DNA of 64,000 nt, taken from assembly GCA_946528555.1 (NCBI GenBank), contig CAMMYS010000015.1, forward strand, positions 16,799 to 80,798. Reading direction: 5' to 3'. The DNA comes from an uncultured Mycoplasmatota bacterium. GTDB taxonomy: Bacteria > Bacillota_I > Bacilli_A > RF39 > UBA660. Under the pieces are notes generated by a model, which saw only the letters and a program-made list of their open reading frames with translations, did no database searches and was not told where the DNA came from. Positions 51,906-62,200 of the stretch are shown one piece after another (the stretch's first letter is position 1; each line of letters opens with the position of its first letter). The position numbers were made by a program, and so were the translations under genes.

Positions 51906-53275
51906 TATTTTCCCTCCTTTATGATTCTAACAATTTTATCTCTAACACTAGTTGCTAAATCTATGTTATCTGTTCCATATAATAAATAAATTACATCACC
52001 TTTATTATATTCAAGTAATTCAGGTGAATCTAATTCTAAATGTGTATCAAGTACTTTATCTTCTGATACACCTGCTAGTAATAATCTAAGTTTATAATCT
52101 TTAAATCTAGGTCCTGTAACAACTATTTTTTCTATATCAGGTCTATTTAAAAATTCAAAATCACAATCATATAACCAACATACATTTTCAGACCATACTT
52201 TTTCATCACTCATATTATTCATCATAAGAATGAATTTTTTATTACCTTTAGTATGTACTGCATAATCAAATGCTCTAGAACTACCAAGTGCATTTCTATC
52301 TTTAGAAAGTAACATTATAACTTTAACACCATTTACTTCTGTAACATTATATCTACTTTTAACAATTTCAATTTGATTTAATAATTCATTAACTCTTTTA
52401 GGAGTATATCCCATATCACGAAGTAGGGCTACTGTACAAACAACATTATAAATATTAAATACACTATCATTTAATAATCTATAATTATATGTACCACCAT
52501 CATCTTTAATATCAATTGTCATTTTCTTTAAATCAACATTTCTTCCTTGATAATCAGCTTTAGGTGATTTAAAACCACAATTAGGACAATAAGCATTTCC
52601 TATATGATGATATCTTAAATAATTATATTTTAATTTATATGAACACTTAGGACATATTTGCATATCATTAATTAAATTGATACACTCAGTAACATCACTG
52701 TCCATTTTATCTATTCCATAATAAATTCTTTTATTATTTGGTGATACCATATCACTTATTAAATCTTCTGCATTTAATATAAGAGTAGTTTCTTTAGGAA
52801 TATTTTTAGAAAGAACATTACTAATAAATTCAGGATGTCCATTTCTCATAATAGAATCTCTAGTTAAATTAGTTATTAATAAATAATTTGGAGTAACATG
52901 TGGATATATTCTAACAGCACTTCTTTCATCTATTTCAAATGTTGCGATTGAATATTTTTCTTTATTAAAAATATTAACTCCATTTATAAGTGCTGTAGAT
53001 ATTCCTGTATCAGTATTAGAACCAAGTCTATTATCTAAAACATTTCTACCATCTGCATTAAGAGTGTCTGCTATTAAATTATTAACAGTAGTCTTTCCAT
53101 TAGTACCAGTAACACCAATTATTGTTTTTGGTTTATTAATATATTTTAAAAAATTAGGACATATTTTTAATGCTAATCTTCCAGGAAAATTAGTACCATT
53201 ATGTCTAGTTATTTTAAGTGCTATAATAGATAATTTTGATATCCATAAAGCTATAAAAAATCGTATTTTATTCAT
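51905..53275 (-). CDS. murT: MurT lipid II isoglutaminyl synthase, Mur-ligase subunit
   Basis: 456 residues. The Mur-ligase ATP site is GVTGTNGKTTVNNL. A zinc ribbon with CPKC...CPNC sits inside the middle domain, specific to MurT. The C-terminal DUF1727 domain has WLYDCDFEFL, keeping the family's catalytic Asp. It activates the alpha-carboxylate of D-Glu in lipid II with ATP. Start at 53275 follows AAGGAAGTGAC; a GTG nine bases upstream lies in that site. Divergent from the effector-like pair. Confidence 0.93.
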   Translation of the reverse strand: MNKIRFFIALWISKLSIIALKITRHNGTNFPGRLALKICPNFLKYINKPKTIIGVTGTNGKTTVNNLIADTLNADGRNVLDNRLGSNTDTGISTALINGVNIFNKEKYSIATFEIDERSAVRIYPHVTPNYLLITNLTRDSIMRNGHPEFISNVLSKNIPKETTLILNAEDLISDMVSPNNKRIYYGIDKMDSDVTECINLINDMQICPKCSYKLKYNYLRYHHIGNAYCPNCGFKSPKADYQGRNVDLKKMTIDIKDDGGTYNYRLLNDSVFNIYNVVCTVALLRDMGYTPKRVNELLNQIEIVKSRYNVTEVNGVKVIMLLSKDRNALGSSRAFDYAVHTKGNKKFILMMNNMSDEKVWSENVCWLYDCDFEFLNRPDIEKIVVTGPRFKDYKLRLLLAGVSEDKVLDTHLELDSPELLEYNKGDVIYLLYGTDNIDLATSVRDKIVRIIKEGK

Positions 53276-53367
53276 TAAAGTCACTTCCTTATATATATTT
53301 TATCATTAAAACTATAAATATAGTATAATTATTTGAATTAATAAATAAATTATTATAAAATTATATT

Positions 53368-53640
53368 ATGGATGAAAATATTAGAAGTGATAAAAATTTT
53401 TTAGATAATGGAATAAATAATATATCAAGTGGTTTACGTGATGTTAGCTCATCATTTTCTTTCTCAAGCACAACAAAATGTCCTAGTACTGAAGCTGCTA
53501 TGGTTAATAATTTATTAAATACAATTGATGAATTAAATAAAATGATAAATTTTGAAATGAGACGTATCATGGAAGTTGGAGAAAGATATAAAGAATTAGA
53601 TAAATATCTTAGTGATACAGCTGAAGGTGATCTAAGATGA
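53368..53640 (+). CDS. Small helical partner protein of a type VII effector
   Basis: 90 residues, two long helices with an STTKCPST turn; size and shape of EsxA-like or Lap-type proteins, but no WxG at the turn. Its stop overlaps the peptidase-domain protein start (ATGA), so the two are made together. No Shine-Dalgarno sequence; TATAAT at 53324 would give a 30-base AT-rich leader. Likely chaperone or co-secreted partner for the following gene, inferred from size, order and the Esx genes nearby. Confidence 0.72.
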   Translation: MDENIRSDKNFLDNGINNISSGLRDVSSSFSFSSTTKCPSTEAAMVNNLLNTIDELNKMINFEMRRIMEVGERYKELDKYLSDTAEGDLR

Positions 53641-55043
53641 CATGTATTTATAGTAGTGATGTTACAACTAGTGATATGCCTAATAAATTAATAGATGTTT
53701 ATGAAAACTCTAAAAAATTAGAATCTAAAATAGAAGAATTCATTCAATCATCTAAAGATGTGTTAGTGGGACAAGGATATAATAATATAAGAGGAAGACT
53801 CTTAAAGTTTTGCAGTGCTTTAAAAATGCAAGCTAATTTATGTGAAGAACTATCTAAGGGTATATTAACTACTAATGGTATGATGGAAGCTTATATGGAA
53901 GATTATTCATATTTGGATGATTCTCTAATTCCTGAAGTTAGAAGTAGTATTGCAGAAGCTAAATCTCATTTAGATTGGTTAGAATCATACACAACTTATG
54001 AAAAATTTAATGAGAATACTGGTTTAATGGAAGAGTATAGAAAAAGAAATGGTACTGATGCAGAAATAGCTTCATATCAAGAAATAATATTAGAACTAGA
54101 AAAGAAATTAGCTAAATTAGAAGGACTTGTTCCTGCTGATAATAATGCTTTTAGTAATGTAGAATATCTTGATAGTAAAGTAGATTCTTTTATATTATTG
54201 TTGTCACAAATGAATTTGTTATTTGATGTAGAAGATAAGATAAAATTATTATCTTTAAAATATAGACAAAGTGTCGGAGGATTAACTGAGTTAATAAATA
54301 ATATTTATTATCAACTTGGAGAAATAAAATATTTACATGATATTAGTTATGATGATGTAAAAAAATTAATAAGTGATTTTGTATTTATGAGTGGTTCACC
54401 AAGTTATGTTACTTGTGGAGACCAAGTGTTCTTTTATAGTCAACATGGTTATTATGATGAAAATGGAAAATTAATACCATGGCCAACAACTACATATTCA
54501 GATAGTAAGGGTAATTTAATTAATGTTGATATTAGTGAAGATGGTTGCTCAATAGCAAGTGTAGCATCTATTATTTCAAGCTTTTTAGGTAGAGAAGTTA
54601 CTCCAAGTGAAATGGCTGATATTGTTTTACAATTTGAACAAAGGTCTTATGGTAGTGATAAAGGTGGAAAAGTTGCAAATGCTATTAGTAAAAGTGAACA
54701 AGGATTTAATTTTGGATATACTTTAGGAAGTTATGGAGATTTGGATAATTGTTTAGAAAATGGTGGAGCTGCAGAAGTTGCTGTTGGTGGTGGAGATCAT
54801 TGGATTGCAGTCCTTGGAAAAGTTGAAATAGATGGAACATCATATTACATAGTAAATGATCCATACTCTAACAATCCTAGTCAAGATTGTTTATGGACAC
54901 GCTCAGATTTTTCAGGATATAATTTTGGAGAAAGAGAAACAGGACATTCAGGCAATCCAACAATGGTATATTTTTTCTCACCAGAAGGTACTACAATTGA
55001 TGAACACGGTAATATAACTCATGCTGATACTTATAGTATTTAA
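53637..55043 (+). CDS. Type VII effector-like protein with C39-family cysteine peptidase domain
   Basis: 468 residues, no signal peptide. The N-terminal ~220 residues are helical with a coiled coil, in the manner of LXG/WXG effector heads. From about 260 a papain-like C39 domain begins: catalytic C304 in EDGCSIAS, H388 in GGDHWIAV and D408 in VNDPYS, all in the right order. The family cleaves double-Gly leaders or, in secreted forms, host or wall peptides. Coupled to a small helical partner and 4 kb from esaB-essC. No immunity gene is obvious. Confidence 0.82.
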   Translation: MTCIYSSDVTTSDMPNKLIDVYENSKKLESKIEEFIQSSKDVLVGQGYNNIRGRLLKFCSALKMQANLCEELSKGILTTNGMMEAYMEDYSYLDDSLIPEVRSSIAEAKSHLDWLESYTTYEKFNENTGLMEEYRKRNGTDAEIASYQEIILELEKKLAKLEGLVPADNNAFSNVEYLDSKVDSFILLLSQMNLLFDVEDKIKLLSLKYRQSVGGLTELINNIYYQLGEIKYLHDISYDDVKKLISDFVFMSGSPSYVTCGDQVFFYSQHGYYDENGKLIPWPTTTYSDSKGNLINVDISEDGCSIASVASIISSFLGREVTPSEMADIVLQFEQRSYGSDKGGKVANAISKSEQGFNFGYTLGSYGDLDNCLENGGAAEVAVGGGDHWIAVLGKVEIDGTSYYIVNDPYSNNPSQDCLWTRSDFSGYNFGERETGHSGNPTMVYFFSPEGTTIDEHGNITHADTYSI

Positions 55044-55044
55044 T

Positions 55045-55073
55045 TTGCATTTTTAATCAAATATAGGTATAAT
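55045..55073 (+). promoter_or_regulatory. Sigma-A-type promoter of pssA-psd
   Basis: TTGCAT, 17 bases, TATAAT. Confidence 0.65.
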
Positions 55074-55093
55074 GTTTTTTAGAGGTGGAATTT

Positions 55094-55714
55094 ATGATAG
55101 GCGTATATGATTATACAGTTATTCTTACATATTTAGGTTTTGCATCCGGAGTTTATGGAATAATAAATGCATGCAACGGAAAGATTTTCCCTGCAGTTAT
55201 TTGTTTAATGTTTGCAGGTCTTTGCGATATGTTTGATGGTAAAGTTGCAAGAACTAAAAAAAGAAGAACAATAGAAGAAAGACATTTCGGTATTCAATTA
55301 GATAGTCTATCAGATTTAGTTTGTTTTGGTGTTTTACCTGCTATGATAGGATATAATATAGGAATTAATAAAACAATATTACTTCCATTAATAATATTTT
55401 TCCCAATAGCAGCATTAATTAGATTAGCATGGTTTAATGTACTTGAGATAACTAGAAATAGTTCTTCTCCAGTAAAAGAATATACTGGATTACCAGTAAC
55501 ATCAGCAGCACTAATTTTTCCATTTATATATATATTTAAAAAATTAATAGGTTGTTATTTCCCATTAGTATATGGTATTTGTATGTTCATAGTAGGAGTA
55601 CTATTTATTAGTAAAATTAAAATTAAAAAACCAAATACTAGAACAATGATTTTATTTATTATCGTTGGTGTTATTGAAATATTACTTATTATTACGGTGA
55701 AAAGAATGCTATGA
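55094..55714 (+). CDS. pssA: CDP-diacylglycerol-serine O-phosphatidyltransferase
   Basis: Membrane CDP-alcohol phosphatidyltransferase of 206 residues with DMFDGKVARTKKR...GIQLDSLSDLVCFG, the D-G-x2-A-R-x8+-G-x3-D-x3-D signature. Makes phosphatidylserine from CDP-diacylglycerol and serine. ATG at 55094 is used; the upstream GTG falls in AGAGGTGG. Overlaps psd by four bases, giving the two-step route to phosphatidylethanolamine. Confidence 0.9.
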   Translation: MIGVYDYTVILTYLGFASGVYGIINACNGKIFPAVICLMFAGLCDMFDGKVARTKKRRTIEERHFGIQLDSLSDLVCFGVLPAMIGYNIGINKTILLPLIIFFPIAALIRLAWFNVLEITRNSSSPVKEYTGLPVTSAALIFPFIYIFKKLIGCYFPLVYGICMFIVGVLFISKIKIKKPNTRTMILFIIVGVIEILLIITVKRML

Positions 55715-56610
55715 AATATATAGTTAGAGAAAGAAATAGTAAAGAAAATATAATTCTAGAGTCACCAAAGGCTCTTGATTTTTTTTATGGGACTTTTATT
55801 GGAAGAATAATACTTAGATTATTCATAACAAAAGGAATGGCTAATTTATTAGCACTTTATATGAATAGTAGTTTATCTAAACATAAAATAAAAAAATTTG
55901 TTAATAAAAATGATATTAATGTATTTGAGTATGATGACAAAAAATATAAATCATATAACGATTTCTTTATAAGAAAAGTATTAAGTGAAAAAAGACCTAT
56001 TAATACAACAAAAGATGTTTTAATAAGCCCATGTGACTCAAAAGTAACAGCGTATAAAATTGAAGAAGATTTAACTTTAAATATTAAAAATTCATATTAT
56101 AGTATAGATACTTTAGTAGAAAAAAATGTTATGGATGATTATAAAGGTGGCACTGCACTAGTGTTTAGATTATCTACTGATAATTATCATAGATATTGTT
56201 ATATTGATAGTGGGAGCAAAGGAAAGAATTTTCATATAAAAGGAGTATATCATACAGTTCAACCAATTAGTTTAAAACATTATAATTTTTATAAAACTAA
56301 TAATAGAGAATGGACTATTTTAAATACAAATAATTTTGGAAAAGTTATTCAAGTTGAAGTAGGAGCTTTATGTATAGGAAGAATTCATAATAATCATGAA
56401 TCATATATGTTTAAAAGAGGAGAAGAAAAAGGTTATTTTGAATTTGGTGGATCTACAATAGTATTATTGTTTAAGAAAAATGTTGTTAAATTAGATGATG
56501 ATATATATAACAATTCTAAAGAAGGAATAGAAACTATTGTTAAATATGGTGAAAGAATTGGTAAGAGTAGATTCTTAACAAGAATTATTAATAAAGTAAT
56601 TGGAAATTAA
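55711..56610 (+). CDS. psd: Phosphatidylserine decarboxylase
   Basis: 299 residues. NTKDVLISPCDSKV, the YHRYCYID helix with the catalytic His, and the self-cleavage motif EFGGSTIVLLF (GGST, in place of LGST) are present. The chain should split before the Ser to form the pyruvoyl group. It converts phosphatidylserine to phosphatidylethanolamine at the membrane. Coupled to pssA. Confidence 0.93.
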   Translation: MKYIVRERNSKENIILESPKALDFFYGTFIGRIILRLFITKGMANLLALYMNSSLSKHKIKKFVNKNDINVFEYDDKKYKSYNDFFIRKVLSEKRPINTTKDVLISPCDSKVTAYKIEEDLTLNIKNSYYSIDTLVEKNVMDDYKGGTALVFRLSTDNYHRYCYIDSGSKGKNFHIKGVYHTVQPISLKHYNFYKTNNREWTILNTNNFGKVIQVEVGALCIGRIHNNHESYMFKRGEEKGYFEFGGSTIVLLFKKNVVKLDDDIYNNSKEGIETIVKYGERIGKSRFLTRIINKVIGN

Positions 56611-56670
56611 AAAAAGTGTAGAAAAATAATACCTTATATGCTATTATATATATGATAGTAGGTGAGGTAA

Positions 56671-56709
56671 ATGAGTAATCTATTATTTGAAGAAATGATT
56701 ATTAATTAG
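56671..56709 (+). CDS. Possible 12-residue peptide gene
   Basis: MSNLLFEEMIIN preceded by AGGTGAGG at an ideal distance and closed by TAG at the base of a terminator. TATGAT lies 15 bases upstream of the ribosome site. Short amphipathic sequence. If transcribed alone, the RNA is about 75 bases. It could be a real small protein, or a leader that only insulates psd from the next gene. Confidence 0.35.
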   Translation: MSNLLFEEMIIN

Positions 56710-56730
56710 CATCTTGATTGATGCTTTTTT
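56708..56730 (+). terminator. Terminator behind 12-codon frame
   Basis: AGCATC, TTGATT, GATGCT then six Ts. Confidence 0.8.
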
Positions 56731-56753
56731 GCTTATAATAAGGAGTTGGAAAA

Positions 56754-58688
56754 ATGAAAAAAGTATTATTTTTATTATTAGTAATGATGTTTCCATTAGT
56801 ATTAAATGCATCATCATTTAACCCTAAATTAGAATGTCCAAAAGGAGCAGTTCCTGGAGAAACAATAACATGTACATTATCAGCAACTATTGATAATATT
56901 ACTGCTATTCAAGGAACATATAGTTTAGGACAAACTACATATGATAGTTTTACTTTTGATAGTAAAATTAAAAACTCATCATTACAAACTAGTGCTTCAT
57001 CAACAGCATTTACTATTCAAGAAAATGAAAATGCTGGAAGCATTTCAACTGTCCTTGGAACAAAAAATATAACAATAGGAACTTTAAAAGTTAAGTTACC
57101 TAATATAGCTGGACCATATTATTTATCTATTGAATTTAGAGGAACAGATGCTGAAACATTTGGTACAGTTGGTAAACAAACACAAACTGCTACTATTAAT
57201 CAAAACTCTCAGGATTCAACATTAAAAAGTTTATCAGTTGAAGGAATGATTTTAGGGCCTAAATTTGCACCTAATATAACAAGTTATTCACTTCCTGAAA
57301 CAGATGAAGAATCAATTACAATAAAAGCTGAAGCAAATGATTCAACATCAAAAGTAACTGGTACTGGAACTGTACCACTAGAATATGGAAGTAATACTAA
57401 AGTAGTAACAGTAACAAGCGCTGCTGGAACTCAAACAAAATACACTATCAAAGTTACAAGAACAGATATGAGAGAAAGCATAAATATATTAAAGTCTTTA
57501 AGTGTTAAAGGATATACAATTACTCCAGCATTTGTGTCAACTACTAAAACATATAGTTTAAATGTTGAAAACAATGTATCTAAAGTAACTATTGAAGCAG
57601 CAGTAGAAAGTTCAAAATCATCATTTGTTAAAAATTATGGACCAAGAACAGTAACATTAAATTATGGAAAAAATGATGTAAAAATTAAAGTTAAAGCTGA
57701 AAATGGTTCTGAAAATACATATACAATTAATATTACTAGAAAAGATAATAGAGACGATAATAATTATTTAAGTACAATATCATTAAGTAAAGGTAATATT
57801 ACATTTAGTAAAACAACAATGACTTATACAGTAAATGTAGATGGCAATGTAAAAGATATAACTATTTCTGCAGAAGCTGAAAGTCAAAAAGCAAAAGTAT
57901 CTGGTACTGGTACTAAAGAATTAAAAGAAGGTACAAATAAATTTACTATTACAGTAAAAGCAGAAAATGAAACAGAAAGAAAATATACTGTTATTGTTAA
58001 TAGGGGAAAAGCAACAGTTGAAACAAATGAAACAGCAGATACTAATGAAACAAATGAAACTATAGAAAATGTTGTTTATGTTAAATCTTTAGATATAAAA
58101 AATGCTAATATAGTTTTTGATCCTGATGTTCATGAATATACTGTTAAATTAAAACAAGGTGAAACAAAATTAGATATTTTATATCAAATAGAAGACGGCT
58201 ATACTTCAACTCTTGAAGGAAATGATAATCTAAAAGATGGTTCTATTGTTAAATTAATAATAGATGATAATGGGCTTAGAATAGAATATAATTTCAATAT
58301 TAAAATTGTTAGTGGAACTGAAGAAGAAGAGACTAGTTCTAATGATATTATTCTTTATGTAGCAATTGGTTTACTTGCACTAGTAGTTATTGGAATAGTA
58401 TTATCTGCATTTACAAAAGAAAAACCAACTCCAGAGCAAGTAGTAAAACAAAAATATTTTCAAGATGATAATCAAAAGTTTTATACAAGTAAAACATTAA
58501 TTGAAGGAGTTAAAAGTAGTCAAGTAAGTGGATCTATGATATCTCAAGTAGAAAGATCAAATAGTATGACTGAAAGAGCTAGTGAAATTCCACCAAAACC
58601 TGAAGTTCAAAATATTCCTGAACAAGTTGAAACATTAGATTTTGATCCAGTAACACAAGATGATATAAATAACCAAAATAATTTATAA
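56754..58688 (+). CDS. Secreted protein with cadherin-like (PF12733-type) repeats and C-terminal anchor
   Basis: 644 residues. Signal peptide (VLFLLLVMMFPLVLNASS), then a cohesin-like first domain (PGETITCTLSATI). Four beta-sandwich repeats follow with LKSLSV.G..L.P.F....TYSL and YTIKVTR ends, a pattern of cadherin-like bacterial domains, and a Thr/Asn/Glu linker. One membrane helix (IILYVAIGLLALVVIGIVLSAF) is at about 540-560, and a cytosolic tail of about 85 residues is Pro/Gln-rich. Likely a surface adhesion or sensing protein. AAGGAG ribosome site. Confidence 0.82.
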   Translation: MKKVLFLLLVMMFPLVLNASSFNPKLECPKGAVPGETITCTLSATIDNITAIQGTYSLGQTTYDSFTFDSKIKNSSLQTSASSTAFTIQENENAGSISTVLGTKNITIGTLKVKLPNIAGPYYLSIEFRGTDAETFGTVGKQTQTATINQNSQDSTLKSLSVEGMILGPKFAPNITSYSLPETDEESITIKAEANDSTSKVTGTGTVPLEYGSNTKVVTVTSAAGTQTKYTIKVTRTDMRESINILKSLSVKGYTITPAFVSTTKTYSLNVENNVSKVTIEAAVESSKSSFVKNYGPRTVTLNYGKNDVKIKVKAENGSENTYTINITRKDNRDDNNYLSTISLSKGNITFSKTTMTYTVNVDGNVKDITISAEAESQKAKVSGTGTKELKEGTNKFTITVKAENETERKYTVIVNRGKATVETNETADTNETNETIENVVYVKSLDIKNANIVFDPDVHEYTVKLKQGETKLDILYQIEDGYTSTLEGNDNLKDGSIVKLIIDDNGLRIEYNFNIKIVSGTEEEETSSNDIILYVAIGLLALVVIGIVLSAFTKEKPTPEQVVKQKYFQDDNQKFYTSKTLIEGVKSSQVSGSMISQVERSNSMTERASEIPPKPEVQNIPEQVETLDFDPVTQDDINNQNNL

Positions 58689-58691
58689 AAT

Positions 58692-58729
58692 AAAAAACGA
58701 CTTAATAAAAATTAAGTCGTTATTTTTTA
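58692..58729. terminator. Bidirectional terminator between surface gene and tRNA
   Basis: AACGACTTAAT, AAAA, ATTAAGTCGTT with A- and T-runs on both sides; serves the plus-strand gene and the minus-strand tRNA. Confidence 0.9.
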
Positions 58730-58732
58730 AAA

Positions 58733-58808
58733 TGGTGACCCATAAGGGATTTGAACCCTTGAATGTCGCCTTGAGAGGGCGATGTGTTAACCATTTCACC
58801 AATGGGCC
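58733..58808 (-). tRNA. tRNA-Glu (anticodon CUC), CCA encoded
   Basis: Acceptor GGCCCAT/ATGGGTC (one G.U), anticodon arm TCGCC-CTCTCAA-GGCGA with anticodon CTC, T arm AAGGG-TTCAAAT-CCCTT, and 3' ACCA encoded. All arms fold normally. It reads GAG, a rare codon here, so it must be a second Glu isoacceptor beside the usual UUC elsewhere in the genome. Confidence 0.93.
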
Positions 58809-58888
58809 ATGTACATAAACTATAACATTTTTTAATGATTTTTACAATAAAATATTATTAATTTTTCTTTATTTTCTAATTTACTTTT

Positions 58889-58917
58889 TTGCTTATTCAT
58901 AGTATACTTTTTATAGT
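58889..58917 (+). promoter_or_regulatory. Promoter of esaB-essC
   Basis: TTGCTT, 17 bases, TATAGT. Confidence 0.55.
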
Positions 58918-58938
58918 AGGGTAGTTAGGTGATTTAGC

Positions 58939-59184
58939 ATGTTCGAAAATAAAGTACTTGTTAATTTGTATATATTATCATTAGGCAAAGATTTTGAATT
59001 ATATATCCCTGTTAATGAAAAAGTAGGAAACATCACAAAACTTATTAATGGTAATATGTTTGATTCAATTGATTTTAGTAGAAATCATTCTATTTTAAAT
59101 GTAGAAGATGGTACATGCTATAAAGCAAATACATTAATTAGAGATACAAATATAAAAAATGGAACAAAATTATTATTAGTATAG
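58939..59184 (+). CDS. esaB: EsaB/YukD-like ubiquitin-fold protein
   Basis: 81 residues with the beta-grasp pattern of YukD/EsaB: VNLYILSLGKDFELYIPVNEKVGNITKLI at the start and a TLIRDTNIKNGTKLLLV ending. Cytosolic regulator or core part of the type VIIb secretion system. Directly upstream of essC, its usual partner. AGGTGAT ribosome site. Confidence 0.85.
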   Translation: MFENKVLVNLYILSLGKDFELYIPVNEKVGNITKLINGNMFDSIDFSRNHSILNVEDGTCYKANTLIRDTNIKNGTKLLLV

Positions 59185-59203
59185 TCAATAAAGGGTTGGT
59201 ATT

Positions 59204-62200
59204 GTGAACATATATTTTTACGACAAAAACAAAGTAATTAATTTTTCATTACCTAATAAAAAAATAGGTAATTTTTGGCTTGCTGATGAAAATGGTAAAA
59301 ATATAGTTAATATCAATGGTGAAGAAGGTAAATGGGCATTATCTGGAAATAAAGATATAAATATTCTAGGAAATGTTGAAAATGGAAAAGTAGTATTTAA
59401 AGAAAATTCATACTTTGTAGTATCAAAAGAAAATGATAAAAGATTAATGTATGTTAATAGTTCAAATGATTCTACATATGATGGATATGTTGTAACAGAA
59501 GGTGTTCCATTCAAATTAGGAAAAGGAGCAACATGCGATATTATTGCTAAAAACCCATATTTACAAGATGAACATATGGAACTATTATTTGAAAATAATA
59601 AATGGACATTAAAAAGACTAAATAATTCAGTTGTTTATATAGACAACCATATGATGAAAGAAGAATCAAGAACATTAGGAAATGGAACTATTATTGATTT
59701 ATATGGTATTAAAATTGTATTAATATATGGAAAAATATTTATTAATAATCCAAATCATGATTTAACATTAAACTCTAAATTAACTAAATGTGATTTTAGT
59801 GAAAAAGAAACAGTAGTAGATGAAGAAATAGAAGATATTAATATGTATGAGGATACAGATTACTTTTTAAGAAGTCCTCGTATGAAAAAGACTATTCAAA
59901 CTTTTGAAATGAGTATTGATAGTCCTCCTGGAAAAGAAGAAATGCCAGAACAAAGTTTATTAATGACTATTGGACCTATGATTACAATGGGAGCAAGTAG
60001 TTTTGTTTCAGTTATTAATACCATAATGATGGCAAATACAGGTGGTAAATCTAAATTACAAATTGGTTTAACTTTATTTGTTTCAGTTTGTATGCTAGCT
60101 AGTATGGTTTTATGGCCAAACTTAACTAGAAAAATGGAAAAGAAGAAAAAACAAGAAAAAGAAGCAGAAAGAATTCAAAAATATAGAGCATATATTGATA
60201 AGAAAAGAGCAGAGATTGTTAAAGAATATGATGCTCAAAGAAAAATATATGAAGAAAACTTATTAACATTACCTGCTTGTTATGACATTATTACAAATAA
60301 AAGAAGAACATTATGGGAAAGAAAAATAGATCAAGGAGACTTTTTAACAGTTAGACTTGGTATAGGAACTGTACCATTTGATGCTAAGATAGGTTATCAT
60401 AGTGAAGACTTCAGAATGGATGAAGATGAACTTAAGAACTTAGTAGAAGGATTAGTTAAAGGTTACAAAGATATAGAAAAAGTTCCACTAGGATTCTCAC
60501 TTGCACAAAATAGATTAACAGCACTATGTGGAATGTATCCAAAATATATTAAATTTATGGATAATATATTCCTACAATTAATGGCATATCATAGCTATGA
60601 TAATTTAAAATTTGTAATATTAACTAATAAAGATAATGCAGAAAGATGGTCATATATTAAAGAAACACCATATTGTTTCTCAGATGATAAAGGTATAAGA
60701 TTCTTCGCAACAACAGTTGAAGAAATGCAAGAAGTATCAAATTATTTAGAAAAAGTATTTGATGGAAGAGATGCATTAAATAAATCAGGTGGTGGAGAAG
60801 GATCTGGAGATTATTCTAAGTTTAAAACATATTATTTATTAGTTACAGATGATATAGATGCATCAAGAAAAATAAATATTGTTGATAAAACATTAAAAGC
60901 TAAATCAAATTTAGGATTTAGTATAATAACAATAGAAGAAAAGTTATCAAAAATACCTAGTGAAGTAACAAACTTCATATCAATTGGAGATAATATTTCA
61001 GCTATTATTAGTACTATTGGAAATGAACAAATTAAATTTAATGATGAGATTACTGAATTTGATATGAATTTATGTACATCAGTTATTTCAAACTTACCAT
61101 TATATTTAACAGAAAATGCTAAAGAATTACCAAATACTATAACATTCTTAGAAATGTTTGGTGTTGGTCAAATAGAACAATTAAATGTACTTAATAGATG
61201 GGCTAGTAATGATCCAACTAAATCATTAAAAACTGAAATTGGTGCTAATGAAAATAATGATGTATTTATGTTAGATTTACATGAAAAACAACATGGACCT
61301 CATGGTTTAGTTGCAGGTATGACTGGTTCAGGTAAATCTGAATTTATCATTACATTTGTACTTTCAATGGCAGTTAACTATAGTCCAGAAGAAGTAGCAT
61401 TTGTACTTATTGACTACAAAGGTGGTGGCTTAGCTGGTGCATTTGAAAACAGTGAGCTTGGTAAAAAACTTCCACATGTTGTAGGAACAATAACAAACTT
61501 AGATAAATCAGAAATTAATAGAGCTTTATCTTCAATACAAAGTGAATTAAGAAGAAGACAAGAAAGATTTAATGAAGTTAAAGAACAAACTGGTGAAAGT
61601 ACATTAGATATTTATAAATATCAAAAACTATATAGAGAAGGTGTTGTTGATGAACCAATGCCACACTTAATAATCGTAAGTGATGAGTTCGCAGAATTAA
61701 AAGATCAACAACCAGACTTCATGGATGATTTAGTTTCTACAGCACGTATTGGACGTTCTTTAGGAGTACACTTAATTCTAGCAACACAAAAACCAAGTGG
61801 TGTAGTAGATGCACAAATTTGGTCAAATGCTAAATTTAAAGTATGTTTAAAAGTTCAAGATAAAGCAGACAGTATGGAAATGATCAAAACAGATTTAGCA
61901 GCAGAATTAAAACAAACTGGTCGTTTCTATTTACAAGTAGGTTATAATGAATACTTCGCTAAAGGACAAGCTGCATGGGCAGGAGCTCAATATTATCCAG
62001 CAAAAGAATATAAAAAAGCTTCAGATAAGAATATTTATTTCATAGATAATACAGGCTTTGTAAGTAAAACAATTAAAAATACTATTTCTAAGAAAACAGT
62101 AGAATCTCAAGGTGAAGAACTTACAAATATTGTTAAATATTTAATAAATATTGGAAATGATACAGAATTAAAGATAAGACCATTATGGTTAGATAAAATA

